Origin: DASZQL01 sp964391865
Lineage (GTDB): Bacteria > Planctomycetota > Phycisphaerae > Phycisphaerales > UBA1924
Assembly: GCA_964391865.1 (NCBI GenBank)
Contig: CAYMNQ010000008.1
Span: 1-64,000 of the forward strand
Length of the DNA: 64,000 bases
Direction: 5' to 3'
The stretch's first letter is position 1, and each line of letters starts with the position of its first letter. This document shows, one piece after another, positions 1-10,100 of the stretch. Under the pieces are notes generated by a model. It searched no databases, was not told the DNA's origin, and saw only the letters and a list, made by a program, of their open reading frames with translations. The translations under genes and the position numbers were made by a program.

Positions 1-2191
1 CGGCGACGCCGGGGATGCCTTCCATCGCGGCCTTGGTCTGCTCCGCGAGCGTGCGTAGCGTGCCGAGTTCGTCGCCGAAGATCTTGATGGCCACCTGGGC
101 GCGGACGCCCGAGAGCAGGTGCTCAATGCGGTGGCTGATCGGCTGGCCGATGCCGGTGGCGACGCCGGGGAAAGCCGCGAGCTTCTCCTCGATCATCGAG
201 AAGATCTGCTCACGCGGCAGTATGTCCTTAACCGCTGGCGGCTTACGGCCCGCGAGCGTTGTGTGCTTGTCGGGCTCCTTCGCCTCTTCCCGGGTCCAGA
301 AGTCCACCTCAATCTCGCTGGCGTTCACTCCCAGCGCATGTTCGTCCTGCTCGGCGCGGCCGGTACGGCGCGCCGTGCTCTTGACCTGCGGGATCGAGAG
401 AATCAACTCTTCGGCCTTGGTGCCGAGCTTGTTGGATTCCTCTAGTGAAACGCCCGGCTGGCCAAAGAACGAGACAACAGCGGTTCCTTCGTTGAAGGGC
501 GGCAGGAACTCTGAGCCTAGGCGTGTGACGACGAATAGGGCGACCGCGATCAGCGCGCCAAGCGTGCCCAGCACCGCGATCGGTCTCGGCATGGAGACCG
601 AGTAGGACTTGAGCGCCAACCACTTGCAGGCCCTGAGCAGCGGCCCGTCCTTGCCGTGCTCCATGCGCTTGATGCCCGGGAGCAGGTAGTACGCCAGAAC
701 CGGCGTGACCGTGAGCGCGACCAGCAGCGATGCGAAGATGCTCACGATGTACGCCGTCGCGAGCGGAGCGAAGAGCCTCCCCTCGATCCCCGGCAGGAAG
801 AAGGTGGGCAGGAAGACCAGGTTCACGATGACCGTGCCCAGGATGATCGGGTTGCGTATCTCGCTGGAAGCGTCGAAGACCACCTGCGCAATCGGCTTGG
901 GCGAAGCAGCGCGGCGGTTCTCGCCCAGGCGGCGGTAGACGTTCTCGACGTCGACCACTGCGTCATCCACGAGCTCGCCGATGGCAACCGCGAGCCCGCC
1001 CAGCGTCATCGTGTTCACGCTCAGGCCCAGCCAGTGGAAGACCAGGAATGTCGTGATGATCGAAAGGGGCAGCGCCGTGAGCGTGACGATTGTCGTCCGC
1101 ACGTTCATGAGGAACAGGATCAAAATAATGACGACCAGGATCGCCCCGTCGCGCAACGCCTCGAAGACGTTGCCGATGGACGACTTGATGAAGTGCTCCT
1201 GCCGGAACACGTCAGCGTTGATCTCGATCCCTTTGGGAAGCGTGGGCCTGAGCTGTTCGAGCGTCTGGTCGAGCGCCCTCGTGAGCGTGATCGTGTCCGC
1301 CCCCGGCTGCTTCTGGATCGCCATGATGACGGCGGGCGAGGCGTTGTCCGAACCGTCTCCACGCTTGATCGTCGGGCCGGCTTCGATAACAGTCGCCACA
1401 TCGCGCACCAGCACCGCCCGCGGCGGGCTGTCATGGTCGCCGGGCTTGGTGGCGACAAGGGAGAGAGCGATGTCGCCGGCGGTCTGCACCCGGCCCAGAT
1501 TGCGGACGACGAGTTCCTGCGAACCGCTGACGACAAAGCCGCCGCCGGTGTTCTGATTCGCTGCGGCGAGGGCCTTCTCAACGTCCTCGATGGTGAGATC
1601 GAACAGGCGAATCTTGTCCGGGTCTACCTGCACCCGGAACTGCTTGAGGTCCCCGCCCATCGCCGTCACCTGGGCGATGCCGGGAATCGAGAGGATCGCG
1701 GGGCGTAGCGTGAATTCAGCGACGGTCCGCACGTCCATCGGCGTGAGCGTCTTGCTCGAAACGCTGATCAGCGCGATCTCGCCCATGATGCTGGTGGCGG
1801 GCGTCATGACCGGCACAACGCCGGGAGGCAGCTTCTCCGAAATGGTGCCCATCCGCTCGGTGACGACTTGCCGGTTGTACTTGAGGTCCGTGCCCCACTG
1901 GAACTCGACAAACACGATGGAGAGCCCGAGCGACGACACACTCCGAACCCGTTCCACGCCCGGCGAGCCATTGACGGCGGTCTCGATGTTGTACGTGACC
2001 TGCGCCTCGACCTCCTCTGGAGCGAGCCCCGCGGCCTCGGTCATGATCGTGACGACGGGTCGGTTGAGGTCGGGCAGCACATCAGTCGGAGTCTTCAGCG
2101 TGATCCACAGGCCATAGACCGATACCAGCAGCGCGGCGATGACCACCAGCGCTCGGTTGTTCAGAGAAGATCGGATGATCCAGTTCAGCAC
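1..2191 (-). CDS. CzcA/CusA-like heavy-metal RND efflux pump (3' part outside window)
   Basis: Inner-membrane proton-driven RND pump that, with the adaptor encoded just upstream, would move heavy-metal cations out of the periplasm or cytoplasm. The frame opens at a GTG (2189-2191) reading VLNWIIRSSLNNRALVVIAA, the usual start of the first transmembrane helix, 42 bases after the adaptor stop. About 730 codons are present before the window edge; the family has 1000-1070 residues, so roughly the last third is missing. Seen: the TM4 segment AIGELVDDAVVDVENVYRRL with acidic residues where HME-RND pumps carry their proton-relay residue, and near the edge GQPISHRIEHLLSG and IKIFGDELGTLRTL. The same blocks occur in the second pump at 55212-58433 (GQPISHRVEHLQTG), so the two are paralogues. 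The metal (Cu, Ag, Co, Zn or Cd) cannot be read from the sequence. Confidence 0.93.
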   Translation of the reverse strand, partial: MLNWIIRSSLNNRALVVIAALLVSVYGLWITLKTPTDVLPDLNRPVVTIMTEAAGLAPEEVEAQVTYNIETAVNGSPGVERVRSVSSLGLSIVFVEFQWGTDLKYNRQVVTERMGTISEKLPPGVVPVMTPATSIMGEIALISVSSKTLTPMDVRTVAEFTLRPAILSIPGIAQVTAMGGDLKQFRVQVDPDKIRLFDLTIEDVEKALAAANQNTGGGFVVSGSQELVVRNLGRVQTAGDIALSLVATKPGDHDSPPRAVLVRDVATVIEAGPTIKRGDGSDNASPAVIMAIQKQPGADTITLTRALDQTLEQLRPTLPKGIEINADVFRQEHFIKSSIGNVFEALRDGAILVVIILILFLMNVRTTIVTLTALPLSIITTFLVFHWLGLSVNTMTLGGLAVAIGELVDDAVVDVENVYRRLGENRRAASPKPIAQVVFDASSEIRNPIILGTVIVNLVFLPTFFLPGIEGRLFAPLATAYIVSIFASLLVALTVTPVLAYYLLPGIKRMEHGKDGPLLRACKWLALKSYSVSMPRPIAVLGTLGALIAVALFVVTRLGSEFLPPFNEGTAVVSFFGQPGVSLEESNKLGTKAEELILSIPQVKSTARRTGRAEQDEHALGVNASEIEVDFWTREEAKEPDKHTTLAGRKPPAVKDILPREQIFSMIEEKLAAFPGVATGIGQPISHRIEHLLSGVRAQVAIKIFGDELGTLRTLAEQTKAAMEGIPGVA

Positions 2192-2233
2192 GGGGCGTTC
2201 CTTGTTCGTCGTTGCGAGCGATTGCGCGCGTAA

Positions 2234-3631
2234 TTAGTGAGAATGGCCGTGGCCGTCGTCGCTCTTGACGGGCACGGCGGCTTCTGGAGCGCCGGGTACG
2301 AACCCGCGGAGTTGAGACAGACTGAACGCCCCGCGCACCGCGATCACGTCGCCAGGCACGAGGCCCTGCCTGATCTCGACAACTCGGTCATCGCGCGCGC
2401 CTGGGGCGATATCGTGCTTCTTGTATGTGACGTCGTCGCCTTTGCCCTCGCGGACAAAGACGTACTGGAGCGGGCCCTCCTTCACGATCGCCTCGGCGGG
2501 GATGACAACAGCAAAGTCGTTGGAGGCGATCACAACCGACAGATCCACGAACTGACCCTGCCGCAAGAGGCCCGCAGAGTTGTCGGCATCGACAATGACG
2601 TGCGCTGTGCGCTTCGTCGCGTCGATCACGGGGCTCACAAAGCGGATCGTGCCCTCGGCCACGATCTCGCTCGTCGCCCCCACGCCGCGGCGGATGCGGA
2701 CCTTGCTGTCGATGACGCCGGCGATACGGTCCACAAGACCTTCGGGAAGCTCTCCCTCGATCTGGACGCGAGAAAACTCGCCCAAGATCACGATGGCCCG
2801 GCCCGCGTCCACTCCTTCACCGACCACCGCCGTTCGAGTCGTTACGACGCCATCGATCGGTGAGACAAACCGGACCAACCCGGGACGTGCCGGATCGGCG
2901 AGCAGTTCGGTCGCCTGTTCACCGCCCCCGTTGGGCAGCGTCCCCCGCAACGCCTCGGTGGAGGCGCGAGTTGACTCGGCCTGCCGCCGGAGCGACTCCA
3001 CCTCCGCCTTGGCTTGTTCGTGCGCGACGCGTCGGAGGCCCGCGTCGGCGCGGAGCTTGATCGCCTCGCTCCGCCGCTGCGCCAGCAGGTTGGCGGATAC
3101 GCTCTCGCCGGCGCTCGTCAGGCGCTGGATCTCGGCGTCGGCAATGTCCGCGCCCTGCGTGAGCGCGGGAACCTCTATTTCCAACGACGCTACCTGCGAC
3201 TCGGCACGCTTCAGGTCCGCACTCAGTCGCTCAGTGTCCGCCTCGAGTCGTTTGAGGTCGTAGAGGAGCTTGGCGATCTCTGGCGATTCGATTTCCGCGA
3301 GCGGAGTGCCGCGCGAAACGCGGTCTCCCGGCTGCACGGCGATTGAACGAACGACACCCGCGTATCTCGGAGAAACCGCGAATAGCGCATCGGGGCGTGC
3401 CCGGACCATGCCTGTGAGGCGGACGACGTCCTCGACCCGCCCAAAGTCCACTTCCGCCGTAGCCAAGCCGATGGCGGTCGCGGTGGCCTCGGAGACCTTC
3501 TTGGGCGCATCGGGGTCGAACGTCGCCCCAGTCGGCTTGCCGTGCCCTTCGTGGGCGAACACGGGAATCTGGATCGCCGCAAATGCGAGCGCCAAAGCGC
3601 CCGCTGCCGCTACAGCGCGTGAGCGTGCCAT
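2234..3631 (-). CDS. RND efflux periplasmic adaptor (CusB/CzcB type)
   Basis: Membrane-fusion protein of 465 residues linking the RND pump to an outer-membrane channel. An N-terminal export signal (MARSRAVAAAGALALAFAAI) is followed by HEGHGKPTG, a first beta-barrel/lipoyl part, a long coiled-coil hairpin around residues 125-230 (ALTQGADIADAEIQ onward), then lipoyl and barrel segments (SPIDGVVTTRTAVVGEGVDA), and a His-rich C-terminus DDGHGHSH. The ATG at 3631 has an AGAGG ribosome site 7 bases upstream. It lies between the Cys/His-rich gene (156-bp gap) and the pump (42-bp gap) on one strand, so one transcript is likely. The adaptor at 53805-55193 is a close paralogue with the same AHEGH and HGHSH-type His clusters. 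No CzcC/TolC outer-membrane partner is visible in this locus. Confidence 0.93.
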   Translation of the reverse strand: MARSRAVAAAGALALAFAAIQIPVFAHEGHGKPTGATFDPDAPKKVSEATATAIGLATAEVDFGRVEDVVRLTGMVRARPDALFAVSPRYAGVVRSIAVQPGDRVSRGTPLAEIESPEIAKLLYDLKRLEADTERLSADLKRAESQVASLEIEVPALTQGADIADAEIQRLTSAGESVSANLLAQRRSEAIKLRADAGLRRVAHEQAKAEVESLRRQAESTRASTEALRGTLPNGGGEQATELLADPARPGLVRFVSPIDGVVTTRTAVVGEGVDAGRAIVILGEFSRVQIEGELPEGLVDRIAGVIDSKVRIRRGVGATSEIVAEGTIRFVSPVIDATKRTAHVIVDADNSAGLLRQGQFVDLSVVIASNDFAVVIPAEAIVKEGPLQYVFVREGKGDDVTYKKHDIAPGARDDRVVEIRQGLVPGDVIAVRGAFSLSQLRGFVPGAPEAAVPVKSDDGHGHSH

Positions 3632-3786
3632 GCATAACCTCTTGTGAGAGTGGGTGAGTCAGCGATTGGATGGATGGGGGAGCATCTAAATGCTCGTAGC
3701 GCGCGAATGCCCGCGGACGCACCAGCTGTTCGAGAACGCAAAATCAGCGTTCAGCCAGCCGAGGGGTGCTCCACAGGCCCTGTTTG

Positions 3787-4266
3787 CTACACAGTGAGCG
3801 CGCAATGCATGCGCAGTAGCGAAGTCGTCGGTCTATGGACGGCTCGCAGATCCCTCTCCAAGCCCCTCAGTGAGGGTGGGGGAAGAATCTCAGAAGCCAG
3901 TGCCCAATTCAGAACCGCCACAACCACCGGCGACGGCAGTTCCAGGGTCGACTTCTGGACCGCAAGCATCTTCACATCGTGATTGCCGCAGCTGCAGTCC
4001 TGCTTCTCGTTCCCCGGCGAGCAGGGAGCTGAGTGCTGATCGGAGTTGCCGGGCCCATGCTCGGTCGCATGTTCGTGGGTCAAGTCGTGGCGGGTGTGAT
4101 CGTGGGCGTGTTCGTGGGTGACGGTCGCCATTCCGGCGTCTGAGTGATGGCCCTCGCAAGGCTTGCACGAACTCGCCAGGGAGTGGAAGTTGCAGCAGCA
4201 AAACGGCACCGTGACCGCCACAAGCAGGGTAACTAGCACTCGGAATGGGCTGCCGTGATGGAGCAT
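3787..4266 (-). CDS. Small Cys/His-rich exported protein preceding RND adaptor, HCALTV C-terminus
   Basis: Predicted 159-residue protein of no family I recognise. The start is placed at the ATG at 4266, which opens MLHHGSPFRVLVTLLVAVTVPFCCCN, a short basic segment plus a hydrophobic helix ending in Cys; an upstream in-frame start would add 21 unlikely residues. The middle is packed with His and Cys (HEHAHDHTRHDLTHEHATEH, then CSCGNHD), as expected of a periplasmic metal-binding or buffering protein. The last residues are LLRMHCALTV. The gene at 53236-53661, in the same position before the second RND adaptor, ends LLRQHCALTV, although the rest of the two proteins is poorly conserved. Seen: composition, tail and position. 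Inferred: metal binding and a role with the efflux pump. Confidence 0.75.
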   Translation of the reverse strand: MLHHGSPFRVLVTLLVAVTVPFCCCNFHSLASSCKPCEGHHSDAGMATVTHEHAHDHTRHDLTHEHATEHGPGNSDQHSAPCSPGNEKQDCSCGNHDVKMLAVQKSTLELPSPVVVAVLNWALASEILPPPSLRGLERDLRAVHRPTTSLLRMHCALTV

Positions 4267-4445
4267 GCTTCCCTGGAGTATATCGGCAGGCGTAGCACGG
4301 CGTTGCAGAGTTTCGGATTCGATATCCACATAGCAGAAGACCGCAGCGGGTTCGTGAGGGCATTTTTTCTAGGGAGACAGAAGAATCTGACCAAGCAAAA
4401 TACGAACTCAAGCTCCGTCTCATCACGTCGTGTTCGTCTTCTAAA

Positions 4446-4475
4446 CGATGTCACCCTCCCCAGGGGGTGACATCG
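4446..4475. repeat. TGTCACCC inverted repeat, possible recombinase or regulator site
   Basis: A perfect 11-bp inverted repeat CGATGTCACCC / GGGTGACATCG with an 8-base spacer. A third GGGTGACA lies at 4525-4532, exactly 60 bases after the second half-site. The same three motifs with the same 60-base offset recur in the right-hand repeat (36115-36142 and 36193-36200). Position at the outer edge of the direct repeat suggests an attachment or accessory binding site; a transcription terminator for the minus-strand recombinase is the alternative. Confidence 0.55.
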
Positions 4476-5066
4476 CACATCTCTTTGCAGGACAAAGACT
4501 TGCGCACTCTTCTACTCCTCCAAAGGGTGACAAAACCGCCACCTTTTCGCGCAGTCGCCACATCCTGATCACCCTATGGTGTTGGGGTCATTGTCCTTTG
4601 AGAAAGAGAAGTGAATATCCCCCGCCGAACCGGCTTGGTTCGTGGCGGGCGGGGTCGCTTCTCGCGCGTGTTTTTCGTGTCGGCTTGCCTTCGGACCTCG
4701 CCAGCGGGCCGGGTCCATTGGATCTCGCTCGCGGGCCGGCCCGCCGCGTCGTTTCAGCCAATTTCAGCGGATTTCAGGTTCTGGCGGTGAATGGCATGAA
4801 TTGGCAGCGCCCCCGGCCGCGCGATGGCCCGCCGATCGGTTCACGGCGTGCCCGCAGCGATCGCCGCCTCGACGGCTTCCACCCGCATCTCGATCGGCCC
4901 CTCGGCGCTGTCGGGCAACGCTCGCACGAAGACCTTCACGCGCCGCTTGGGGAACTCGACGACGCCGCGCTCGACGCAGCGCCGGATCGTCGCCGCGCGT
5001 TCTTCCATGCTGCCCGAGCGCAGGATCGCGCCGAGCGCGCGGACCGCTTCGTGCGCTTCCTCGGCG
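4446..5066. repeat. Left copy of ~0.6-kb direct repeat (recombinase 3' end plus downstream DNA)
   Basis: This stretch is repeated in the same orientation at about 36115-36750. It comprises the last ~75 codons of the serine recombinase and ~395 bases beyond its stop. Similarity is patchy: nearly identical around 4565-4680 and 4730-4800, clearly diverged between, and the coding part about 80% identical in protein. The non-coding part also holds a hairpin-forming segment near 4620-4655 (CCGCCGAACC pairing with GGTTCGTGGCGG). Homology begins abruptly at the inverted repeat 4446-4475. No gene lies in 4267-4840. Confidence 0.85.
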
Positions 5067-6949
5067 ATCGATCCGATCCGGCCTGAGGCCAGCGACGCCC
5101 GCGTGTTCGAATCCAGCCGCCGCTCGATCCGCTCGCGCTCCTCGGCCAACTCCGCCACTCGGCGGTCGGCGATCTCGCGGTTCCGCTCGGTCAGGTGGTC
5201 GAGCAGGTTGCGGATCGCGGCATCGATCTGCTCGATGCGCTTCCGCTGCTTCGTCGCCGACTTGGCGCTCTCGACGTGCTCGTCATCAACTTGAGCGCGG
5301 AGCAGGCGTTCGATCTTTTGCAGCCCTCCTGCGCCCGCGAGCGGCGCGTAGTGACTCAGAACCGCCTCGATCACCGCCGACTCCATCAGATCGAGCGGGA
5401 TCGCGCCGAGTTCGCACACGCTCCGTCCGTGCCGGATGTACCCGCCGCAGGCGTAGAAGAGTTGACGGGTGCGCGGCGCTTCGGGATCGTGATCCCGCGC
5501 CGGCCTCGGGTAGCGGCTGTACCCCTCGTACCGGCACCCGCACGCCGAGCATGACAGCAAGCCTGACAACAGGAACTTCGATCGCGGCCCGGTCCACTGG
5601 GCACGCCCCCCGGAGTCAGCGCTTGGCCCCGGCGCGCCGGGGGGGCCACTCGGTCCCTCTCCCGCGGGCTGTCCCGTCCGCGGGTTGATCCCCTGCAGCG
5701 CGAGCGACTCGGGCTTCTCGCGCATGATCTGCTGGGCCAGTTCGAACACTCTTCTCGTCACGATCGGTTCGTGGGCGTCGCGCGTGGTGATCCAGTCCGA
5801 CTCGGGGTTCGGTTCAAGCCGGCGGCCGATGATCCCCTTCCGCTCCACCGCTCGACCCTGCGAGATGCGGCTGAAGCGCGCATCCGTCCTTCGGTTCCAC
5901 ACCAGATCGCCGGCGTAGGCGGGGTTGACCAGCATGGCGCGCACGGTGGTCATGGCCCACTTGCCGCAATAGCGCTGGCTCCACTCAGGACCTCGCGGCG
6001 TGGGCGTGCCGGCGCGGTTCAGGTGGTCGGCGATCGCTTTGAACCCGCGATTCTGCTCGACGTACATCCGGAAGATCTGCCGCACGATCTTCACCCGCGC
6101 GGCTTCGCTCGGCACCAGCCTGGCGCGGTCGCGCTTGGAGACGGCGAGCGTCTCGCCGCGCTGGAGCGTGCGGACCAACACGCCGGAGCCGTTCGGCTGG
6201 AGCAACTGCTTCGATCCGTCGGGCATCATCCGGACGATGAAGAGCCCCTCGCCCGACTGGCTCTCGTAGCGCAGGTCGAAGCCGAACGGAGGCGCGCCGC
6301 CCATCCACCAGCCCCCCACTCGCTCAGCACCCCCGCCCCCGGACCCCGAAATGCTCCAGCCTCTCGCCTCGGTCTTTGAGAGCAGCCCGCGGATCACGAC
6401 CTTGGCGAGGTCCTTCGACTCCTCCCGCGCCTGCCATTGTTTGACAGGGCGGAGCAGGTCATCGGTGCCATCACCGGAGAAGTTCTCCGAGGCGTACAGC
6501 ACCTCGACGCCGTGCATACGCAGAGTGTGGCGGTAGTAGCCCGCCTCGTCGTTATCCACGCGGCCGAAGCGCTTCACGTCGTAGACGATGATGGTGGAGA
6601 AGTCGCGGCCGGAGTTCTTGGCATCGGCGATGAGCTGCTGGAAAGCTCGCCGACCAACCGTGCTGGTGCCACTGATGGCGTCATCGGTGTAGAAACGCAC
6701 GATGCGGTAGCCGCGCTCGGCGGCGAAGTGCTCGACCGCGCGCTTTTGGTCGGGGATCGACTGCTCTTGGCGGTCGGTGGAACGACGGAGGTAGCCCACG
6801 GCGAGGAGCGAGGCAGAGAGTGGGCCCGCGCGAGCGGGAGCGCCGCGGCGAGGGTTCGCGGAGCGGGCTTGCGGCGATTCTTCCGCATCGGCGTGAAGGG
6901 CGCTTGAGCGCGCTTCGACAGGCCTTCGAAGGGTCGTTGAACGGGGCAT
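4841..6949 (-). CDS. Large serine recombinase (site-specific integrase/resolvase family)
   Basis: Site-specific DNA recombinase of 702 residues that would integrate or excise the element it sits in. The start is the ATG at 6949, with AGGAGG 8 bases upstream; a longer TTG start at 6988 lacks this. Order of domains: a ~50-residue Ala/Arg-rich leader; the resolvase catalytic domain beginning VGYLRRSTDRQEQS, with the nucleophilic Ser in RRS, and IIVYDVKRFGRVDNDEAGYY; a recombinase domain (IFRMYVEQNRGFKAIADHLN); a zinc ribbon with Cys pairs (SCSACGCRYEG, YACGGYIRHGRSVCELG); a coiled-coil C-terminus ending AAIAAGTP. Length fits large serine integrases, and all key residues seem present, so it may be active. 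It is the last gene of a minus-strand block that also holds terminase and methyltransferase genes. Confidence 0.94.
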   Translation of the reverse strand: MPRSTTLRRPVEARSSALHADAEESPQARSANPRRGAPARAGPLSASLLAVGYLRRSTDRQEQSIPDQKRAVEHFAAERGYRIVRFYTDDAISGTSTVGRRAFQQLIADAKNSGRDFSTIIVYDVKRFGRVDNDEAGYYRHTLRMHGVEVLYASENFSGDGTDDLLRPVKQWQAREESKDLAKVVIRGLLSKTEARGWSISGSGGGGAERVGGWWMGGAPPFGFDLRYESQSGEGLFIVRMMPDGSKQLLQPNGSGVLVRTLQRGETLAVSKRDRARLVPSEAARVKIVRQIFRMYVEQNRGFKAIADHLNRAGTPTPRGPEWSQRYCGKWAMTTVRAMLVNPAYAGDLVWNRRTDARFSRISQGRAVERKGIIGRRLEPNPESDWITTRDAHEPIVTRRVFELAQQIMREKPESLALQGINPRTGQPAGEGPSGPPGAPGPSADSGGRAQWTGPRSKFLLSGLLSCSACGCRYEGYSRYPRPARDHDPEAPRTRQLFYACGGYIRHGRSVCELGAIPLDLMESAVIEAVLSHYAPLAGAGGLQKIERLLRAQVDDEHVESAKSATKQRKRIEQIDAAIRNLLDHLTERNREIADRRVAELAEERERIERRLDSNTRASLASGRIGSIAEEAHEAVRALGAILRSGSMEERAATIRRCVERGVVEFPKRRVKVFVRALPDSAEGPIEMRVEAVEAAIAAGTP

Positions 6950-7109
6950 GGATCGGCCTCCTGCGGCCCGGCGCCTTGGGGCATCCAAGGGGTCGGGCCT
7001 AGACGGCCATGAGGGCGACAGGGGCGGGGGATATCAAGGCCAATTCGGCTTGCCCACTGCCTACTAAAATGAGGCTTGGGTGCGCATGACCCTCGCGCGA
7101 TCGCGTGCC

Positions 7110-10100
7110 TCATTCTCCATCCTCAACCGGACCTTTCCAATGCTCGTTGTAGATGGTGTGCCGATACTGAAAGGCTTCGCGTCCGCCCTCCATCACGTCA
7201 GTGAGATGCCGGGCCAACGATCGCGAATCTAGATCACCCGCGGCCTCAATCTTGCAGCGTCGATCGCCAACGCCCTGCAGGACAACGGCGTATTCAGCAT
7301 CGCCCAGCACAGGAACGTTTGGGTTGTGCGTGGCCACAATCACCTGGCGCTGGAGCTTGATGCTCGCCAAGATGTTCACGATCACCTGACGAATCAGCCG
7401 GTTATCGAGGTTGTCCTCGGGCTGATCAATAATCAGGGGACACGTCCCGGTCAGTAAGAGAATTGGCAGCACCGCGCTGCATCGCTGTCCTGGCGACAGT
7501 TCCTCGACTGGCCGGGCAACCGCCCCGGCGTCGCCGGGACGATCGTTGAGTCGAATAACTGGTACATCTTCGAACATAATCTCATCCAAGGCGAGGGCCC
7601 GGTCTGCACAAGTGGGACCGCTATGTCCTGGGAACCAAACAAGTCCTTGCCGCACTTCTTCGGGGACCTTGGCCCAAACTTCCGGAGCGACTGCTGCTTC
7701 ATCCGCCTCCGGCGCGAGGCGAACCCGCCCCCGACACTTCGAGAGCAGTTGCGTCGCCACGGAGCCATCGACATTTCCATCACGTGCCGAAGGTCGGTCA
7801 ACGACGAGGAGCGCCGGGTCAGGGTCTTCGATCCCGAGCAGGGCCGTTCTCAACGCATCGGGCTTGAGTCCGCTCTCCAGCAACGCCAGCGCCCGTTCTT
7901 CTTGGAACTTGATGTCCTGACCCGAGAAACTGGTCGCCATCCAGTCCTTGAATTGGGACCAATCCCGCTGGGCCTGAGCGTCAGCTTCGATGATCAGGAT
8001 TCCGGTGTCGATGTCTCGCTTGAGAGCGGCTGTGATGTCGGCTGCCGTCTTTTTCCGCAAAGCAGACTTTGCCGCGCATTCGAGTAACAGGTCACATCGT
8101 AAACTCGCTCGCTTCACTTCCGCGTCGTCCCACTCACGCATCGCGGCTTGATATCTGGCAAGTGCAGCCTCGCACTCGCCAAATGCCTTCTTCTTCGCTT
8201 CACGGTCCTTGGATCCGGCGGGCAAGCCCTGCTGCGTAAGCTTGTTTTTGGCGACCGCTACGCGTTCATTGAGGTTTGACGCGACGAGTTCGAGTAGCTC
8301 GCTGACCTTCTTCCCGTCAAGATTCAGGTCATCGAACTTGGTAACCATGCCCCGTGCGATCGAGGCAGTCTCCGTACCTGGCGGAGGAGCAAACAGCGTG
8401 AGGAGCGACTCAAGGTGCGGCTTGACGGCCCCGTCGTCGTAAACGATTTCCGAAGCCACTTCGTCGATGAGTGCCTGGATTGCCGCGCTCTGTCCAGCAA
8501 GGTCCGCCGTGTCCAACGCCGATGACCACTTCTCTTGCACGTCACCCACCGCGGCTTGGGCTGACTCTAATTCATCGATGGCGTCATACGCGGCCTTCAT
8601 TTCCGGAGTATCCACCGCCACGAGAAGCTTGAGTCGGTCGACGTACTTCCGCAATGGGGCCTCGTCGGCAGTCAATTCTCGAATACGAACAGCGAGTTTC
8701 AGCATCGCTCCTCGCTGCGCCTGTAGCGACTTGATCATCGCCGCTATCTTTGTTTCGTGATCTGTGATTCCCTGGCCACAGATTTGATCGAAAAGGGCTC
8801 GTAGCCGTTCAGGCCCGGCCTGTTGCTCGATTTCTCCAAGACGGAATATTTGCACAGTGTGCGGAGGAACCTGCTCTGGCACGAGCAAGGTGCCGTCAGC
8901 ATCCCGGTACTCGACAGGTTGGTGTCGATGTGACACGTCGAAGTACCGTTGCGCGAAGACTGCCTTCTTGGGCAAATGGGCCGCGACTCCGTCACCGGCA
9001 AACTGCCAGCACAGCCTGACTCGGCATCCAGAGAGGGTTGCTTCAGCTCGGTTGTAGAAGTCGGGACGCTTGTCTCTTGAAGGGAGCATGTTCACGAAGC
9101 GCTGGGGTTCCGTTACAAATGCGAGTGCCTCAATCGCTGCGCTCTTTCCCGAGCCGCGACCACCGATGAAGGTGTTGAGGTTTCTTGAGAGCGGCAGTAT
9201 GAATGAGTCCGGCGATGTCGGTACTGGCGCCCCACTGGGAGTTGGCCAGAACTTGGCAGCAGTGGCGGCGTCGGGCGCGATCTCGATGCCGGAGATCCAA
9301 TACTGGGGTGGAGCAAGACTGACGGTGTTGAATCTGGTTTCGCCGTATCGAAGCGCCTTGCGAACAGCTTCAAACACGGCTGTTTCCGACGTGGCCGCAC
9401 TGAGCGGCGGCAGCTTCAGAAACGGAGCGCCGTGTCCTGCATCAAAGACGGAACCGGGATTGTGAGCGTCGGAGGCCACGATTGGAACGGCACGGCCGTG
9501 GCCTTCGCGAAAGCGATGCAGGCGCCGGTAGTGAACACCATCGCCAGGTTTCCCGACCTGTAGCGCATCGAAGCCGCATTGCCCAATGAGACGCAGAACT
9601 TCAAGCGCTATGCCATCAGCGGAACGCTTTGCTTGAAGTGCTGCGAGCCTCTGTTCGAGCTCCTTCTTGTCTCTGGCTTGGGAAGGCATCGCCTCGTCGG
9701 CAATGCGCTGAAGTTCTCCAGCAACACGACTCAACTCGGCCTCTAGCCAAGAGAGGATGGTCTTCTGGGTCTCTCGATGAACGCCTTTGCCGGATGCAGC
9801 ATGGGCGGCAATGCAAATGGCGGGATATGCGTTGTGAGTACGCACCGCGTCAATGAATTTGGGCAGCGACGGAACAATAGCGCGGGATCCAAATTGCCAA
9901 GAGTCAGCGCCGGCGTTCACTAATGCTAGCCGAATGTCTGAATCGGATGTTCCAGGGCGAAAGATGCAAAGCACGTGGACTGTTGCACTTTCGTTCGCAC
10001 CGGGGCAAGGGTATTCAACATCCAGTTCGATGCCGGGGAGAACAAGCAGGCGGTTGGTTGATCTCTCGGAGTACGCGAGGGACGCAAGCATCGTTGAGTA

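Noticed and set aside
656..1708. Long plus-strand open frame opposite the first RND pump
   Set aside because: Arg/Asp/His-rich translation typical of the antisense of GC-rich coding DNA; the minus strand encodes a clear RND pump.
4642..5688. Plus-strand open frame opposite the recombinase
   Set aside because: Extremely Arg/Ser/Pro-rich, no domain, antisense of the recombinase C-terminus.
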